Assembly: GCF_020181595.1 (NCBI RefSeq)
Contig: NZ_CP084028.1
Location: 2,115,093 to 2,179,092 of the forward strand
DNA from: [Mycobacterium] vasticus
GTDB taxonomy: Bacteria; Actinomycetota; Actinomycetes; Mycobacteriales; Mycobacteriaceae
Reading direction: 5' to 3'
DNA: 64,000 nt
The notes below the pieces were generated by a model, which worked only from the letters and a program-made list of their open reading frames with translations, was not told where the DNA came from and searched no databases. This document shows positions 19,580-27,293 of this stretch, in pieces. Both the position numbers and the translations under genes were made by a program. Each line of letters opens with the position of its first letter. Position 1 is the first letter of the stretch.

Positions 19580-20322
19580 GCCGAGACCACCAGGGTCAGT
19601 TTCTGGCCGTCGCGCTCCACCCGCATCCCGGCCCGGCGCGCCACGGTGGCCACCGCCGCGGCATCGTCGGGTTCGGATCGGGTGGTGGCCAGCGCCCGCG
19701 CCAGTCGGCCCTTGTGCGCCTTGTTGAAATGGCTGACATTGACCCGACGGCCGTCGGCGTGCTCGGCCAGCACATCGACGCGCACCGCGCCGGGGATCTT
19801 CGCCAGGGACGCATAGGAACCCGACCTCAGGTCGACGACCAATTCCGCGGCGGCGATCTTGGCCAGCACCGGTTCCAGCACCGGCCGCCAACGCCGGGCC
19901 AGGCCCGGCTGCCCGGGCAGCTTCGAACCCGCCGAAAGCCGGTAGGCCGGTACCTGATCGGTCGCCCGCAGCAGTCCGAACAACGCTGAGCCGACGGCCA
20001 GCCGGGCGGTGGCGCGGGCAGCTGCCGCACCGCGCAGCGACTCGACGTCGAGCGCCTCGTAGAGCACGCCGGTGTAACGCTGGATCGCCGGCGCGGTGGC
20101 AGACGTGCGCAGCTGCGCGTTGCGCTCGATCTCGCCGTCCTGACCGGCCGACAACGCCAGGGCGCGCCGGCTGGCATCACGATCGGCGGCCAGCTCCACC
20201 AGCTCTCCGATCAGCGCGGCCCGCAGTTCGGTGAGTTCCGGGCAGCCCAGGCCGTCCAGTTCCAGCGGGCGGCCGTCGCCGCCGGTGCGTTTAGTCTCCG
20301 ACGGGGGCAGCAACACGATCAC
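19576..20322 (-). CDS. yaaA: YaaA/DUF328 family peroxide-stress protein
   Basis: A 248-residue protein of the YaaA family. It begins MIVLLPPSETKRTGG, then ALSAGQDGEIERNAQL, AIQRYTGVLYEALD, YRLSAGSKLPG and near the C-terminus VNVSHFNKAHKGRLARAL, all family hallmarks. In E. coli YaaA lowers free iron during peroxide stress and has a DNA-binding-like fold. The start GTG 20322 overlaps the PAP2 stop (GTGA) and the stop overlaps the VanX start, so translation is coupled. A longer frame upstream runs antisense and out of phase through the PAP2 gene and is not used. Confidence 0.88.
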   Translation of the reverse strand: MIVLLPPSETKRTGGDGRPLELDGLGCPELTELRAALIGELVELAADRDASRRALALSAGQDGEIERNAQLRTSATAPAIQRYTGVLYEALDVESLRGAAAARATARLAVGSALFGLLRATDQVPAYRLSAGSKLPGQPGLARRWRPVLEPVLAKIAAAELVVDLRSGSYASLAKIPGAVRVDVLAEHADGRRVNVSHFNKAHKGRLARALATTRSEPDDAAAVATVARRAGMRVERDGQKLTLVVSA

Positions 20323-20828
20323 AGCGCAGACGTTAACCGAGCGGCGGCGCTCACCAGCGCGGTGGCGAGCATCGCCGCCCCGACGGTGCCGGTGAGGTAG
20401 TGATAGCCGCAGGCCACCAGGCCGAGCATGCCCAGCGCGCTGAGCAGGACCGCCAGGCCCAGCGCCCACCGCCGGGCCATCCCGACACCGGCTGCCACCA
20501 CCAGCATGCCCAGCGCCGAGACCAGCAGAGCGGTGTGGCCGCTGGGGTATTCCAGGTAGGGGCCGTTGTGCCGGTCGAACAACTGCTTGAGCCACTGACC
20601 TGCTGCGGTGGCCACGAACGGGACGATCACCACGGCGACCGCCAGCGGCCACTGCCGGCGGTACAGCGCGACCGCCAGGGACACCGCCGTCACCGCCAGC
20701 ACCAGCCAGCCGCTGGTGAAGATCAACAGCCACCGTGGCTGCTCACCGAGGATCTTGTGGGTGCCGTGGCCGAACCAGGTGTCCAATGCCGTCGCGTCGT
20801 GGCCCACCGCCCAGCCCAGGGCCAGCAT
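20319..20828 (-). CDS. PAP2-family membrane phosphatase
   Basis: A membrane phosphatase of at least 169 residues with the PAP2 signature: KQLFDRHNGP (first motif), YPSGHTALLVSALG (second motif with the catalytic His) and GYHYLTGTVGAAM (third motif, where Thr-Gly stands near the usual His-x3-Asp end). Five or six hydrophobic helices surround these motifs. Such enzymes dephosphorylate undecaprenyl-PP or other lipid phosphates. The first ATG (20828) lies inside the first helix. An in-frame CTG at 20886-20888 overlaps the STAS stop as CTGA and would add 20 residues with a complete first helix. The final His-x-x-x-Asp of the third motif is not canonical. Confidence 0.8.
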   Translation of the reverse strand: MLALGWAVGHDATALDTWFGHGTHKILGEQPRWLLIFTSGWLVLAVTAVSLAVALYRRQWPLAVAVVIVPFVATAAGQWLKQLFDRHNGPYLEYPSGHTALLVSALGMLVVAAGVGMARRWALGLAVLLSALGMLGLVACGYHYLTGTVGAAMLATALVSAAARLTSAL

Positions 20829-20884
20829 CGCCAGTAGTCCGATCGCAGGCCACCACCGCAGGGTGGCCGTGGCGGCGCGTCCTA

Positions 20885-21343
20885 TCAGGCCGACTTCTGG
20901 AACAACGGCAGAAGTGCCTGACGGCGCTGGTCGTTGCCGTCGGCCAGCGCGTGCAGCGCCTGGTCCACCGAGGGTGCGGTGGGGAACTTGGCGTCGTGGT
21001 CGAAGTCGCTGAGCAGCTCACCGACGGTGGTGCCCTCGATCAGCGTCCACTCCACGCCGGCGGCCCGGCAGTCACCGTCGATCACGCACAGCAGCCAGAT
21101 GCCCGCGGAGGTGAACGCGGTGACCCCGCTCAGATCGAGCACCACCGGCTCCTTGGCCAGGACGTAGCGCCGGGCCTGTTCGCTGACCTGGTCCACATTG
21201 GCCGAATCGATCCGGCCGCGGATGGTGACGACGGTCGCGAGGTGCCGATAGTGCGCCCGGATCTGCGCGCCTCCGCATTCGATGACGGAATTGCGCTGCG
21301 AACCGATGTGCGACGTGCCCCGAGTGGTGATGGTGGTAGCCAT
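20885..21343 (-). CDS. STAS-domain anti-anti-sigma-like protein
   Basis: A 152-residue single STAS domain. The central LDLSGVTAFTSAGIWLLCVI corresponds to the phosphorylatable DxSxVxxxDSxG loop of SpoIIAA-type proteins, with Ser in place after FT. The N-terminal part RHLATVVTIRGRIDSAN gives the first strand. These proteins release sigma factors by binding anti-sigma kinases when unphosphorylated. No kinase or sigma gene lies beside it here. It resembles Rv1904 in type. It starts the STAS-PAP2-YaaA-VanX minus-strand group; ribosome site GGGGCTGGGC precedes ATG. Confidence 0.85.
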   Translation of the reverse strand: MATTITTRGTSHIGSQRNSVIECGGAQIRAHYRHLATVVTIRGRIDSANVDQVSEQARRYVLAKEPVVLDLSGVTAFTSAGIWLLCVIDGDCRAAGVEWTLIEGTTVGELLSDFDHDAKFPTAPSVDQALHALADGNDQRRQALLPLFQKSA

Positions 21344-21444
21344 GCCCAGCCCCCGCTTCCGATGTGTGATCGCGGTCGGCGGTCGGGCCGGCCTCGATGT
21401 TTCCCGAGGTTAGGCGGCGAAGTTAAGGCCATATGGGCGGCCGA

Positions 21445-23400
21445 TTAACGCTTTGGTGAGATATCGAACGCCTCAGTGGTCCCGGTGAACGCGCTGATCC
21501 GGCCGTTGGTGGCCCGCGAGTCGCCCTGGTAACGCAGCCGATAGCGGCCCGCGGCCACGTCGGAGGGCACCCTCCACGTCACGGTGATCGACGAACGGCG
21601 GCGGGCGGTCCGATCCCACCGAAAGGTCGTCGACCAGTCGCCGTCGTCGGCAACGGTGCTCCACTCGTCGCCGGTTTCGCGCTCCACCCGCAGGTAGGTG
21701 CTGCCGCGACGTAGGTCGTTGTTGGGGTGGGCGCCGGCGAACACCGCCCGCACGGTGTCCCCGGGCTGGTAGCGGGCCCTCGGCGCCTGTAGGACGTCGC
21801 CGAACCGGTGGCCGGTGGCCGGTTCGTCCGGGACCGCCGCGCGGCGGCGGGATCTGCGCTTGCGTGACGGCTCTATGGGGACCTGCCCCGCCGGGGCGGG
21901 GCGGCCGTCGCGCATCGCGGTGGCGAGGTCGGCCGCAACCTGCTGCAGGGCTGCCAGCCCCCATCGGCCGAACATGGTGCTGCCGCCCTCGTAACGCTGG
22001 TCCTCGTACTCCTGCGGCGTGGTGACATAGTGCAGATAGCCGTTGCTGTACCCGGCTACGAGCACCTGCTGCAGTTGGGCACCTACGATCTCGGCGACGG
22101 TGCGGCGCAACCGCAGTCCGGCCACGATGGTCACCTCGGCGGGAACTCCGATCAGATAGAGCTGCCCGACGCGCAACAACTGAATCGGCCCGCCGGTGGG
22201 CATCAACGACAGTGCCTTGTTCAGCCGATTGCCCGGCGCCGCCGGCAACTTCGGGGCGTGTGCGTCGCGCAACCGCGGCGAGAGCCGATACACCGTGGTG
22301 GCGGCCAGCCAGTCGACGATGCGGCTGCGGCCCTGCTTGACCAGCGGGTGCAGCGGGCCGGGGCCTTCGTCGGTACCGGCCAGCGCTGCCGCACCTGCGA
22401 GCACCGGCCCGGTGCGGTGAGGGCGGCCGTCGCCGGTGAACTCGGGCCGGACCTCGAAATCGGACAGGTCGACGTAGGTGGCAAGTGCGTCGACGCCGCC
22501 GCTGACCTCGGTGCCGTGGCCGACGGTCAGGTCGACGGCCGCGGTGGCCTGGCGGGCGCCGATGATCCGGGTGTTGGCGAATTCGTCCTCGGTGGGCCCG
22601 CTGCCCGGGCGGTGATTGAGGTTCGGCGACATGTCCCCGCTATTGGTCTGGGCGAACGCCGCGATGAACTCGGGAGGTTCGGTCGCCAGGTAGTCGACCT
22701 GATGGTCGAGGCGCTCCCACTGGTAGGCGGCATAGCCCTTGTTGTCGCCACTGATCAGGGTGTTGCGGTTGGTCATGGACGTGCCGTGGGTAGCGAACCA
22801 GTTCACCGCGCCGACCAGGCGGCCATCGCGTTCGATGCGCAGCAGTGTGGTCTGCGGGTCGATCTGGTCGGGGAAGTGGGCACGATCGGCCTCGGGGTTG
22901 CGGGCGAACGCCGACGGTGAGCGGTTGCTGCTGGCGTCGTGCAGCCGCCCGAACGCCAGGCTCAAGGAGGCCGGCGCGAGGTCGGCGTGCGCACGGGTCA
23001 CCGCCTCGCAGATGCCGTCGACGATCGCGCCGAACGTCTGCGGCCGAAAGCCTCCGGTGTTGGAGTTGTAGATCCTGTGGTCGGCGTAACCGCCTGGGCC
23101 GCAATGAGTATGCGTCGCGGTGAGCATCACGTTGCGGTACGTGTAGAGCTTGCCGTAGTCGGCCCCGAGACGCCCGAGCACCTCGCGATGGATGCTTTCC
23201 AGCAGCAGCGGCACCTCGCAGACCACCAGCAGGATCCGGTTGTCGGTCGCGTTGTCGGCGATCACGAACGCCCGCGCGCGCAACCGGTTGTGCAGGCCGG
23301 TGGTCTGCTGCGCGGCCACGCCATAGCCGAGCATTCCGCATTCGGCCGCCTCGCCGGTGATGTCGGCGATCCCGCGTCCCACCCGATACTCGTCTGACAT
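21445..23400 (-). CDS. Neutral/alkaline ceramidase
   Basis: A 651-residue amidase of the neutral ceramidase family, which splits ceramide into sphingosine and fatty acid. Family motifs: YRVGRGIADITGEAAECGMLG at the start, zinc-binding TATHTHCGPGGYADH, FATHGTSMTNRN, and the nucleophile segment QTNSGDMSPNLNH (Ser in GDMSPN). An immunoglobulin-like C-terminal domain with TVTWRVPSDVAAGRYRLRY ends the protein. No signal peptide is visible from ATG 23400, whereas many bacterial ceramidases are secreted. An upstream ATG (23445) adds only a Cys/Trp-rich stretch. M. tuberculosis has a homologous enzyme (Rv0669c, from memory). Divergent from the acyltransferase gene. Confidence 0.93.
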   Translation of the reverse strand: MSDEYRVGRGIADITGEAAECGMLGYGVAAQQTTGLHNRLRARAFVIADNATDNRILLVVCEVPLLLESIHREVLGRLGADYGKLYTYRNVMLTATHTHCGPGGYADHRIYNSNTGGFRPQTFGAIVDGICEAVTRAHADLAPASLSLAFGRLHDASSNRSPSAFARNPEADRAHFPDQIDPQTTLLRIERDGRLVGAVNWFATHGTSMTNRNTLISGDNKGYAAYQWERLDHQVDYLATEPPEFIAAFAQTNSGDMSPNLNHRPGSGPTEDEFANTRIIGARQATAAVDLTVGHGTEVSGGVDALATYVDLSDFEVRPEFTGDGRPHRTGPVLAGAAALAGTDEGPGPLHPLVKQGRSRIVDWLAATTVYRLSPRLRDAHAPKLPAAPGNRLNKALSLMPTGGPIQLLRVGQLYLIGVPAEVTIVAGLRLRRTVAEIVGAQLQQVLVAGYSNGYLHYVTTPQEYEDQRYEGGSTMFGRWGLAALQQVAADLATAMRDGRPAPAGQVPIEPSRKRRSRRRAAVPDEPATGHRFGDVLQAPRARYQPGDTVRAVFAGAHPNNDLRRGSTYLRVERETGDEWSTVADDGDWSTTFRWDRTARRRSSITVTWRVPSDVAAGRYRLRYQGDSRATNGRISAFTGTTEAFDISPKR

Positions 23401-23529
23401 CCCGCAAGTATGGTCAACGGGCCACCAACACGGAAGGCCGCCCACTCGTCGATGACTGTGTCGAGACCAGGGCCGCTGCTAGTCTCCCAAGGCAGTCCCT
23501 GACAGTGAAGCCCCCGGCGAAAGAGTGTT

Positions 23530-24756
23530 GTGCGTAGCGGAGAGATCAAGGCCCTCACCGGGCTGCGCATCATCGCCGCGGTGTGGGTGGTGCTGTTTCA
23601 CTTCCGCCCGTTGCTGCGACTGGCCTCGCCGGCCTTCGCCGACGCGATGGCCCCGATCCTCGACCGCGGGGCCCAGGGCGTCGATCTGTTCTTCATCCTC
23701 AGCGGGTTCGTGCTGACCTGGAACTACCTTGAACGGATGGGGGAGTCGTTCTCGGCGCGTGCCACCGTGCACTTCCTGTGGCTGCGGCTGGCGCGGGTCT
23801 GGCCGATCTATCTGGTCACGCTGCACCTGGCACTGGTGTGGGTGATCTTCACGCTGCACGTCGGGCATGTGCCGACCGAGGACCTCAGCCGGCTGACAGC
23901 CATCAGCTACGTGCGCCAGGTCCTGTTGGTGCAGTTGTGGTTCGAGCCGTTCTTCGACGGATCCAGCTGGGACGGGCCCGCCTGGTCCATCAGTGCCGAG
24001 TGGCTGGCCTATCTGTTGTTCGGTGTGCTGATCCTGGTGGTCTACCGGATGATGCGAGTGACGTCGGCGCGCTCGCTGGCGGCGCTGGCGGTCGGCGCCT
24101 CGCTGCCGCCGCTGTTGCTACTTCTGGTGACCGGCCAGTTCTACACGCCGTGGAGCTGGCTGCCGCGCATCGTCATGCAATTCACCGCGGGTGCGCTGGC
24201 CTGTGCCGCGGTCCGGAAGATGGTGCCGTCACAGCGATCCCGCTCCGTCGCCGGATTCGGTTCGGCACTGCTGATCGCAGCGATGGTCGGTGTTCTGAAC
24301 TACTTCGACGCGCATCCGATCTCGGGGATCTATGACAGCAGCGGACTGGTCGACGTGCTGTTCGTTCCGTTGGTCATGGCGCTGGCGATCGGTACCGGCA
24401 GCCTGCCGGCGTTGTTGTCCACCCGGCTGATGGTCTACGGCGGGCAGATCTCGTTTGCGCTGTATATGGTTCACGAGCTGGTGCACACGTCGTGGAATTG
24501 GGCCGCAATACAATTCGAGGTCGTGCTGAACGAAGGGGACACCGCGGCCAAGTGGATGGTCGCCGGACTGCTGGTGGTGGCGACGGTGCTGTCGATGCTG
24601 CTGTTCCACGGTGTTGAGGAGCCGGCGCGCCGCTGGATGCGCAAGATGATCGGTGCCCGGCCCGCGACGGCCCAGGTGATGCCCACCGAGGACCCGCTGG
24701 CCGTCAAAAAAGTCCTCGACGAACGCACCGTCGCAGTACCGGTCAGTGTGCGCTGA
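23530..24756 (+). CDS. Acyltransferase 3 family integral membrane protein
   Basis: A 408-residue membrane O-acyltransferase with about ten helices. The N-terminal active region reads IKALTGLRIIAAVWVVLFHF, with the conserved His, then GAQGVDLFFILSGFVLTWNY, which is the family signature, and WSISAEWLAYLLFGVL further on. The family transfers acetyl or other acyl groups to sugars on the outer face of the membrane. It is followed after 18 bases by an SGNH hydrolase-like lipoprotein, the known partner type of these transferases (compare Rv0517/Rv0518, from memory). Start GTG 23530; the C-terminal tail (about 45 residues) is cytosolic and charged. Confidence 0.9.
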   Translation: MRSGEIKALTGLRIIAAVWVVLFHFRPLLRLASPAFADAMAPILDRGAQGVDLFFILSGFVLTWNYLERMGESFSARATVHFLWLRLARVWPIYLVTLHLALVWVIFTLHVGHVPTEDLSRLTAISYVRQVLLVQLWFEPFFDGSSWDGPAWSISAEWLAYLLFGVLILVVYRMMRVTSARSLAALAVGASLPPLLLLLVTGQFYTPWSWLPRIVMQFTAGALACAAVRKMVPSQRSRSVAGFGSALLIAAMVGVLNYFDAHPISGIYDSSGLVDVLFVPLVMALAIGTGSLPALLSTRLMVYGGQISFALYMVHELVHTSWNWAAIQFEVVLNEGDTAAKWMVAGLLVVATVLSMLLFHGVEEPARRWMRKMIGARPATAQVMPTEDPLAVKKVLDERTVAVPVSVR

Positions 24757-24774
24757 GGCTCGGGGAGGACAGCT

Positions 24775-25488
24775 GTGAATGGGGTGCGGACATTCGGTGT
24801 CTGCCTGATGGCCGTGGTCATCGCGACTGTGGTGGGGACCGGCTGCCTGGCCCGGGATCGCGAGCCGGCCCGCCACTACGAGACGGTGCCGTTGAGCGCG
24901 TCGCCCACCCGGATCGCGGTGATCGGTGACTCCTACACGGCTGGGTATGAGAACAGCGGCCGCGGTGCGGCGAACTGGACTTCACGTGCCTGGAAGACCT
25001 TGGCGGGCCGCGGGGTGTACGTCGCCGCCGACGTGGCCGCCGAAGGCGGTGCCGGGTACGGCGTGCCCGGCAACCACGGCAGCCTCTACGGAGACCTGAC
25101 CGCGCGTGCGGTGCAACCCGACGACGCGCTGGTGGTGTTCTTCGGCTCACGCAACGACCAGGACGTCGACCCGGGCCAGCTGACCCGATTGGTCGCCGAC
25201 ACCCTCGGCCTGGCCCACAGGACCGTACCGACAGCTCGGATGCTCGTAATCGGGCCCGCGTGGCCCACCCCCGACATTCCGGTCAACGTGTGGCGGATCC
25301 GCGACATCCTCAACAGCGAGGCTCACTTCGTCGGGGCGGACTTCGTGGACCCGCTCGCCGAAGGCTGGTTCGCGGGCCGGCCCGAGCTGATCGGCCCGGA
25401 CGGCGTGCATCCCACCGACGCCGGGCATGCCTACATGGCCGACAAGATCGCGCCGTTGATCGCCAGCCAACTGCCCAAGCGGACCTGA
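24775..25488 (+). CDS. SGNH/GDSL hydrolase-like lipoprotein
   Basis: A 237-residue exported protein. The signal peptide has a plausible lipobox (VVGTG-Cys23). The SGNH set is present: block I IAVIGDSYTAGYEN with the nucleophile Ser, a Gly in GGAGYG, block III FFGSRNDQD with Asn, and block V DGVHPTDAGHAYM with Asp and His. A strong GGGGAGGAC ribosome site precedes GTG 24775. The pairing with the acyltransferase-3 gene suggests the two act together on a cell-envelope glycan or glycolipid, with the SGNH protein giving acyl transfer or specificity. That role is inferred from known fused AT3-SGNH enzymes. Confidence 0.88.
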   Translation: MNGVRTFGVCLMAVVIATVVGTGCLARDREPARHYETVPLSASPTRIAVIGDSYTAGYENSGRGAANWTSRAWKTLAGRGVYVAADVAAEGGAGYGVPGNHGSLYGDLTARAVQPDDALVVFFGSRNDQDVDPGQLTRLVADTLGLAHRTVPTARMLVIGPAWPTPDIPVNVWRIRDILNSEAHFVGADFVDPLAEGWFAGRPELIGPDGVHPTDAGHAYMADKIAPLIASQLPKRT

Positions 25489-25532
25489 CCCAATACCGTC
25501 CGGATCTCGCTCTAGCCCAGGAAGATTGACGG

Positions 25533-26519
25533 ATGAACACGATGCGGGTGCTGGTCACCGGTGGAACCGGATTCGTCGGCGGCTGGACGGCCAAGGCGAT
25601 CGCCGACGCTGGGCACCGGGTGCGGTTCCTGGTTCGCAATCCCGCCGGTCTGACCACCAGCGTCGAACAGCTCGGCGTCGACGTATCCGATCATGTGGTC
25701 GGCGATATCACCGACGCCGACGCGGTGCGACGCGCGCTGGACGGCTGCGACGCCGTCGTACACGCCGCGGCACTGGTGGCCACCGACCCGCGCCAGAACG
25801 AGCAGATGATGACCACCAACTCCGATGGCGCACACAACGTGCTGGGCGGCGCGGTCGAATTCGGACTGGACCCGATCATCCACGTCTCGAGCTTCACCGC
25901 GCTGTTCCACCCCGGCCTGCGCACTCTGCGGGCGGACCTGCCGGTGGCGGGCGGATCCGACGGCTACGGCCAGTCCAAGGCCCGCGAGGAAAGCTATGTG
26001 CGCGGCCTGCAGGAGGCCGGCGCCCCGGTGAACATCACCTATCCGGGCATGGTGCTCGGCCCGCCGGTCGGCGATCGATACGGCGAGGCAGGCGAGGGGG
26101 TGCGGGCCGCACTGGGCATGCACGTCATCCCCGGTCGGGGCGCGGCGTGGCTGATCGTCGACGTGCGTGACCTGGCAGCGTTACACGTCGCGCTGCTCGA
26201 ACCCGGCCGGGGCCCGCGGCGTTACATGGCCGGCGGCCACCGGGTACCGGCCGGCCGGCTTGCGGGCCTGCTCGGCGCGGTGTCCGGTTCGCCGATGGTC
26301 GCCCTGCCGGTGCCCGATGTCGCGTTGCGCTGGGCTGGACGAATCTTGGATCAGGCCGAACGCGTCCTGCCGATCTCCACGCCTTTCACCGAGGCCGGCA
26401 TGCAGTACTACACCCAAATGCCGGCCTCTGACGACTCACCGGCCGAACGTGACTTCGGTGTCGTCCTGCGCGATCCGCGGGAGACGCTGGCCGATACGGT
26501 GGCGGCGATCCGCGGTTGA
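25533..26519 (+). CDS. NAD(P)-dependent epimerase/dehydratase (extended SDR)
   Basis: A 328-residue extended short-chain dehydrogenase. The nucleotide-binding motif VTGGTGFVGGWTA is at residues 7-19, an NN-type segment (VHAAALV) follows, and the active-site helix holds YGQSKAREESY (Tyr-x3-Lys). The C-terminal part carries substrate-binding features (RRYMAGGHRVPAGRLAGLL). Similar mycobacterial proteins act on sugars, sterols or dihydroflavonol-like substrates; no specific assignment is possible. It begins 44 bases after the SGNH gene and could belong to the same transcript. Confidence 0.85.
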   Translation: MNTMRVLVTGGTGFVGGWTAKAIADAGHRVRFLVRNPAGLTTSVEQLGVDVSDHVVGDITDADAVRRALDGCDAVVHAAALVATDPRQNEQMMTTNSDGAHNVLGGAVEFGLDPIIHVSSFTALFHPGLRTLRADLPVAGGSDGYGQSKAREESYVRGLQEAGAPVNITYPGMVLGPPVGDRYGEAGEGVRAALGMHVIPGRGAAWLIVDVRDLAALHVALLEPGRGPRRYMAGGHRVPAGRLAGLLGAVSGSPMVALPVPDVALRWAGRILDQAERVLPISTPFTEAGMQYYTQMPASDDSPAERDFGVVLRDPRETLADTVAAIRG

Positions 26520-26612
26520 TCACCCGCTGGTTCGGAACCTGTCTCGATAGGCCTTCGGTGCGATGCCGAGGTGATTGACGAATACCCACCGATTCGAAAG
26601 GAGAGCGCAGAT

Positions 26613-27260
26613 ATGACCGATCTTGTTGACACCATCGCCGGAGTCTCGGTTCCCGACACGCCGCTGGCGCGCGAGGTGACCGAGTACATCCGCGATATCG
26701 AAGACGACCTGCTCTACCACCATTCCCGCCGGGTGTTCTTCTTCGGTGCGCTGCAGGGCCTCCGGCGCGGATTGACCCCGGACTTGGAACTGCTCTACGT
26801 GGGCGCGATGTTTCACGATCTGGGTCTGACCGAGCGCTACCGCGACTCCGCGCTGCGATTCGAGGTCGACGGTGCCAATGCGGCCCGCGACTTCCTGCTG
26901 CAGCGCGGAGCCGACGAATCCGACGCCCGCAAGGTCTGGCTCGGCATCGCGCTGCACACCACCCCGGGGGTGCCGGAATTCCTCGACCCCGAGGTGGCCT
27001 TGGTCACCGCCGGGGTGGAGACCGACGTCCTCGGCATCGGCCGCGACGACCTGGCCACCGACTCGCTGGCCGCCGTGACCGCCGCGCATCCGCGACCCGA
27101 TTTCAAACGTCGCATCCTGCGAGCCTTCACCGAAGGCGTTCGGTACCGCCCGGACACCACCTTCGGCACCGTGAACGCCGACGTGCTCGCGCACTGCGAT
27201 CCGTCGTTCGTCCGCGGCGATTTCGTCGAGACCATCCTGGGCAACAGCTGGCCCGAGTAG
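26613..27260 (+). CDS. HD-domain metal-dependent phosphohydrolase
   Basis: A 215-residue HD-domain protein. The metal site residues are His in LYHHSRRVFFFG, the His-Asp pair in VGAMFHDLGLTERY and a later His in LGIALHTTPG with Asp in the final third. The arrangement resembles the cyanamide-hydratase-like HD proteins, which hydrate or hydrolyse small molecules. ATG 26613 has an excellent GAAAGGAGAG ribosome site; an in-frame start at 26571 lacks one. It follows the SDR gene by 93 bases and faces aceA tail to tail, with a GC-rich hairpin between. Confidence 0.85.
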   Translation: MTDLVDTIAGVSVPDTPLAREVTEYIRDIEDDLLYHHSRRVFFFGALQGLRRGLTPDLELLYVGAMFHDLGLTERYRDSALRFEVDGANAARDFLLQRGADESDARKVWLGIALHTTPGVPEFLDPEVALVTAGVETDVLGIGRDDLATDSLAAVTAAHPRPDFKRRILRAFTEGVRYRPDTTFGTVNADVLAHCDPSFVRGDFVETILGNSWPE

Positions 27261-27266
27261 CCGGGG

Positions 27267-27289
27267 CCGCTCACCACTGGGGCGAGCGG
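27267..27289. terminator. Candidate hairpin terminator between convergent genes
   Basis: CCGCTC at 27267-27272 pairs with GAGCGG at 27284-27289 across an 11-base loop. It lies in the 33 bases between the stops of the HD gene and aceA. There is no T-run, so it would be an atypical actinobacterial terminator working in both directions. Confidence 0.4.
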
Positions 27290-27293
27290 AGGG

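Noticed and set aside
19580..19891. Upstream extension of the VanX lipoprotein
   Set aside because: It would remove the signal peptide and lipobox from the N-terminus and overlaps the YaaA gene in another frame.
21445..23445. Ceramidase start at 23445
   Set aside because: The extra 15 residues are Cys/Trp-rich with no similarity; ATG 23400 gives the conserved N-terminus.
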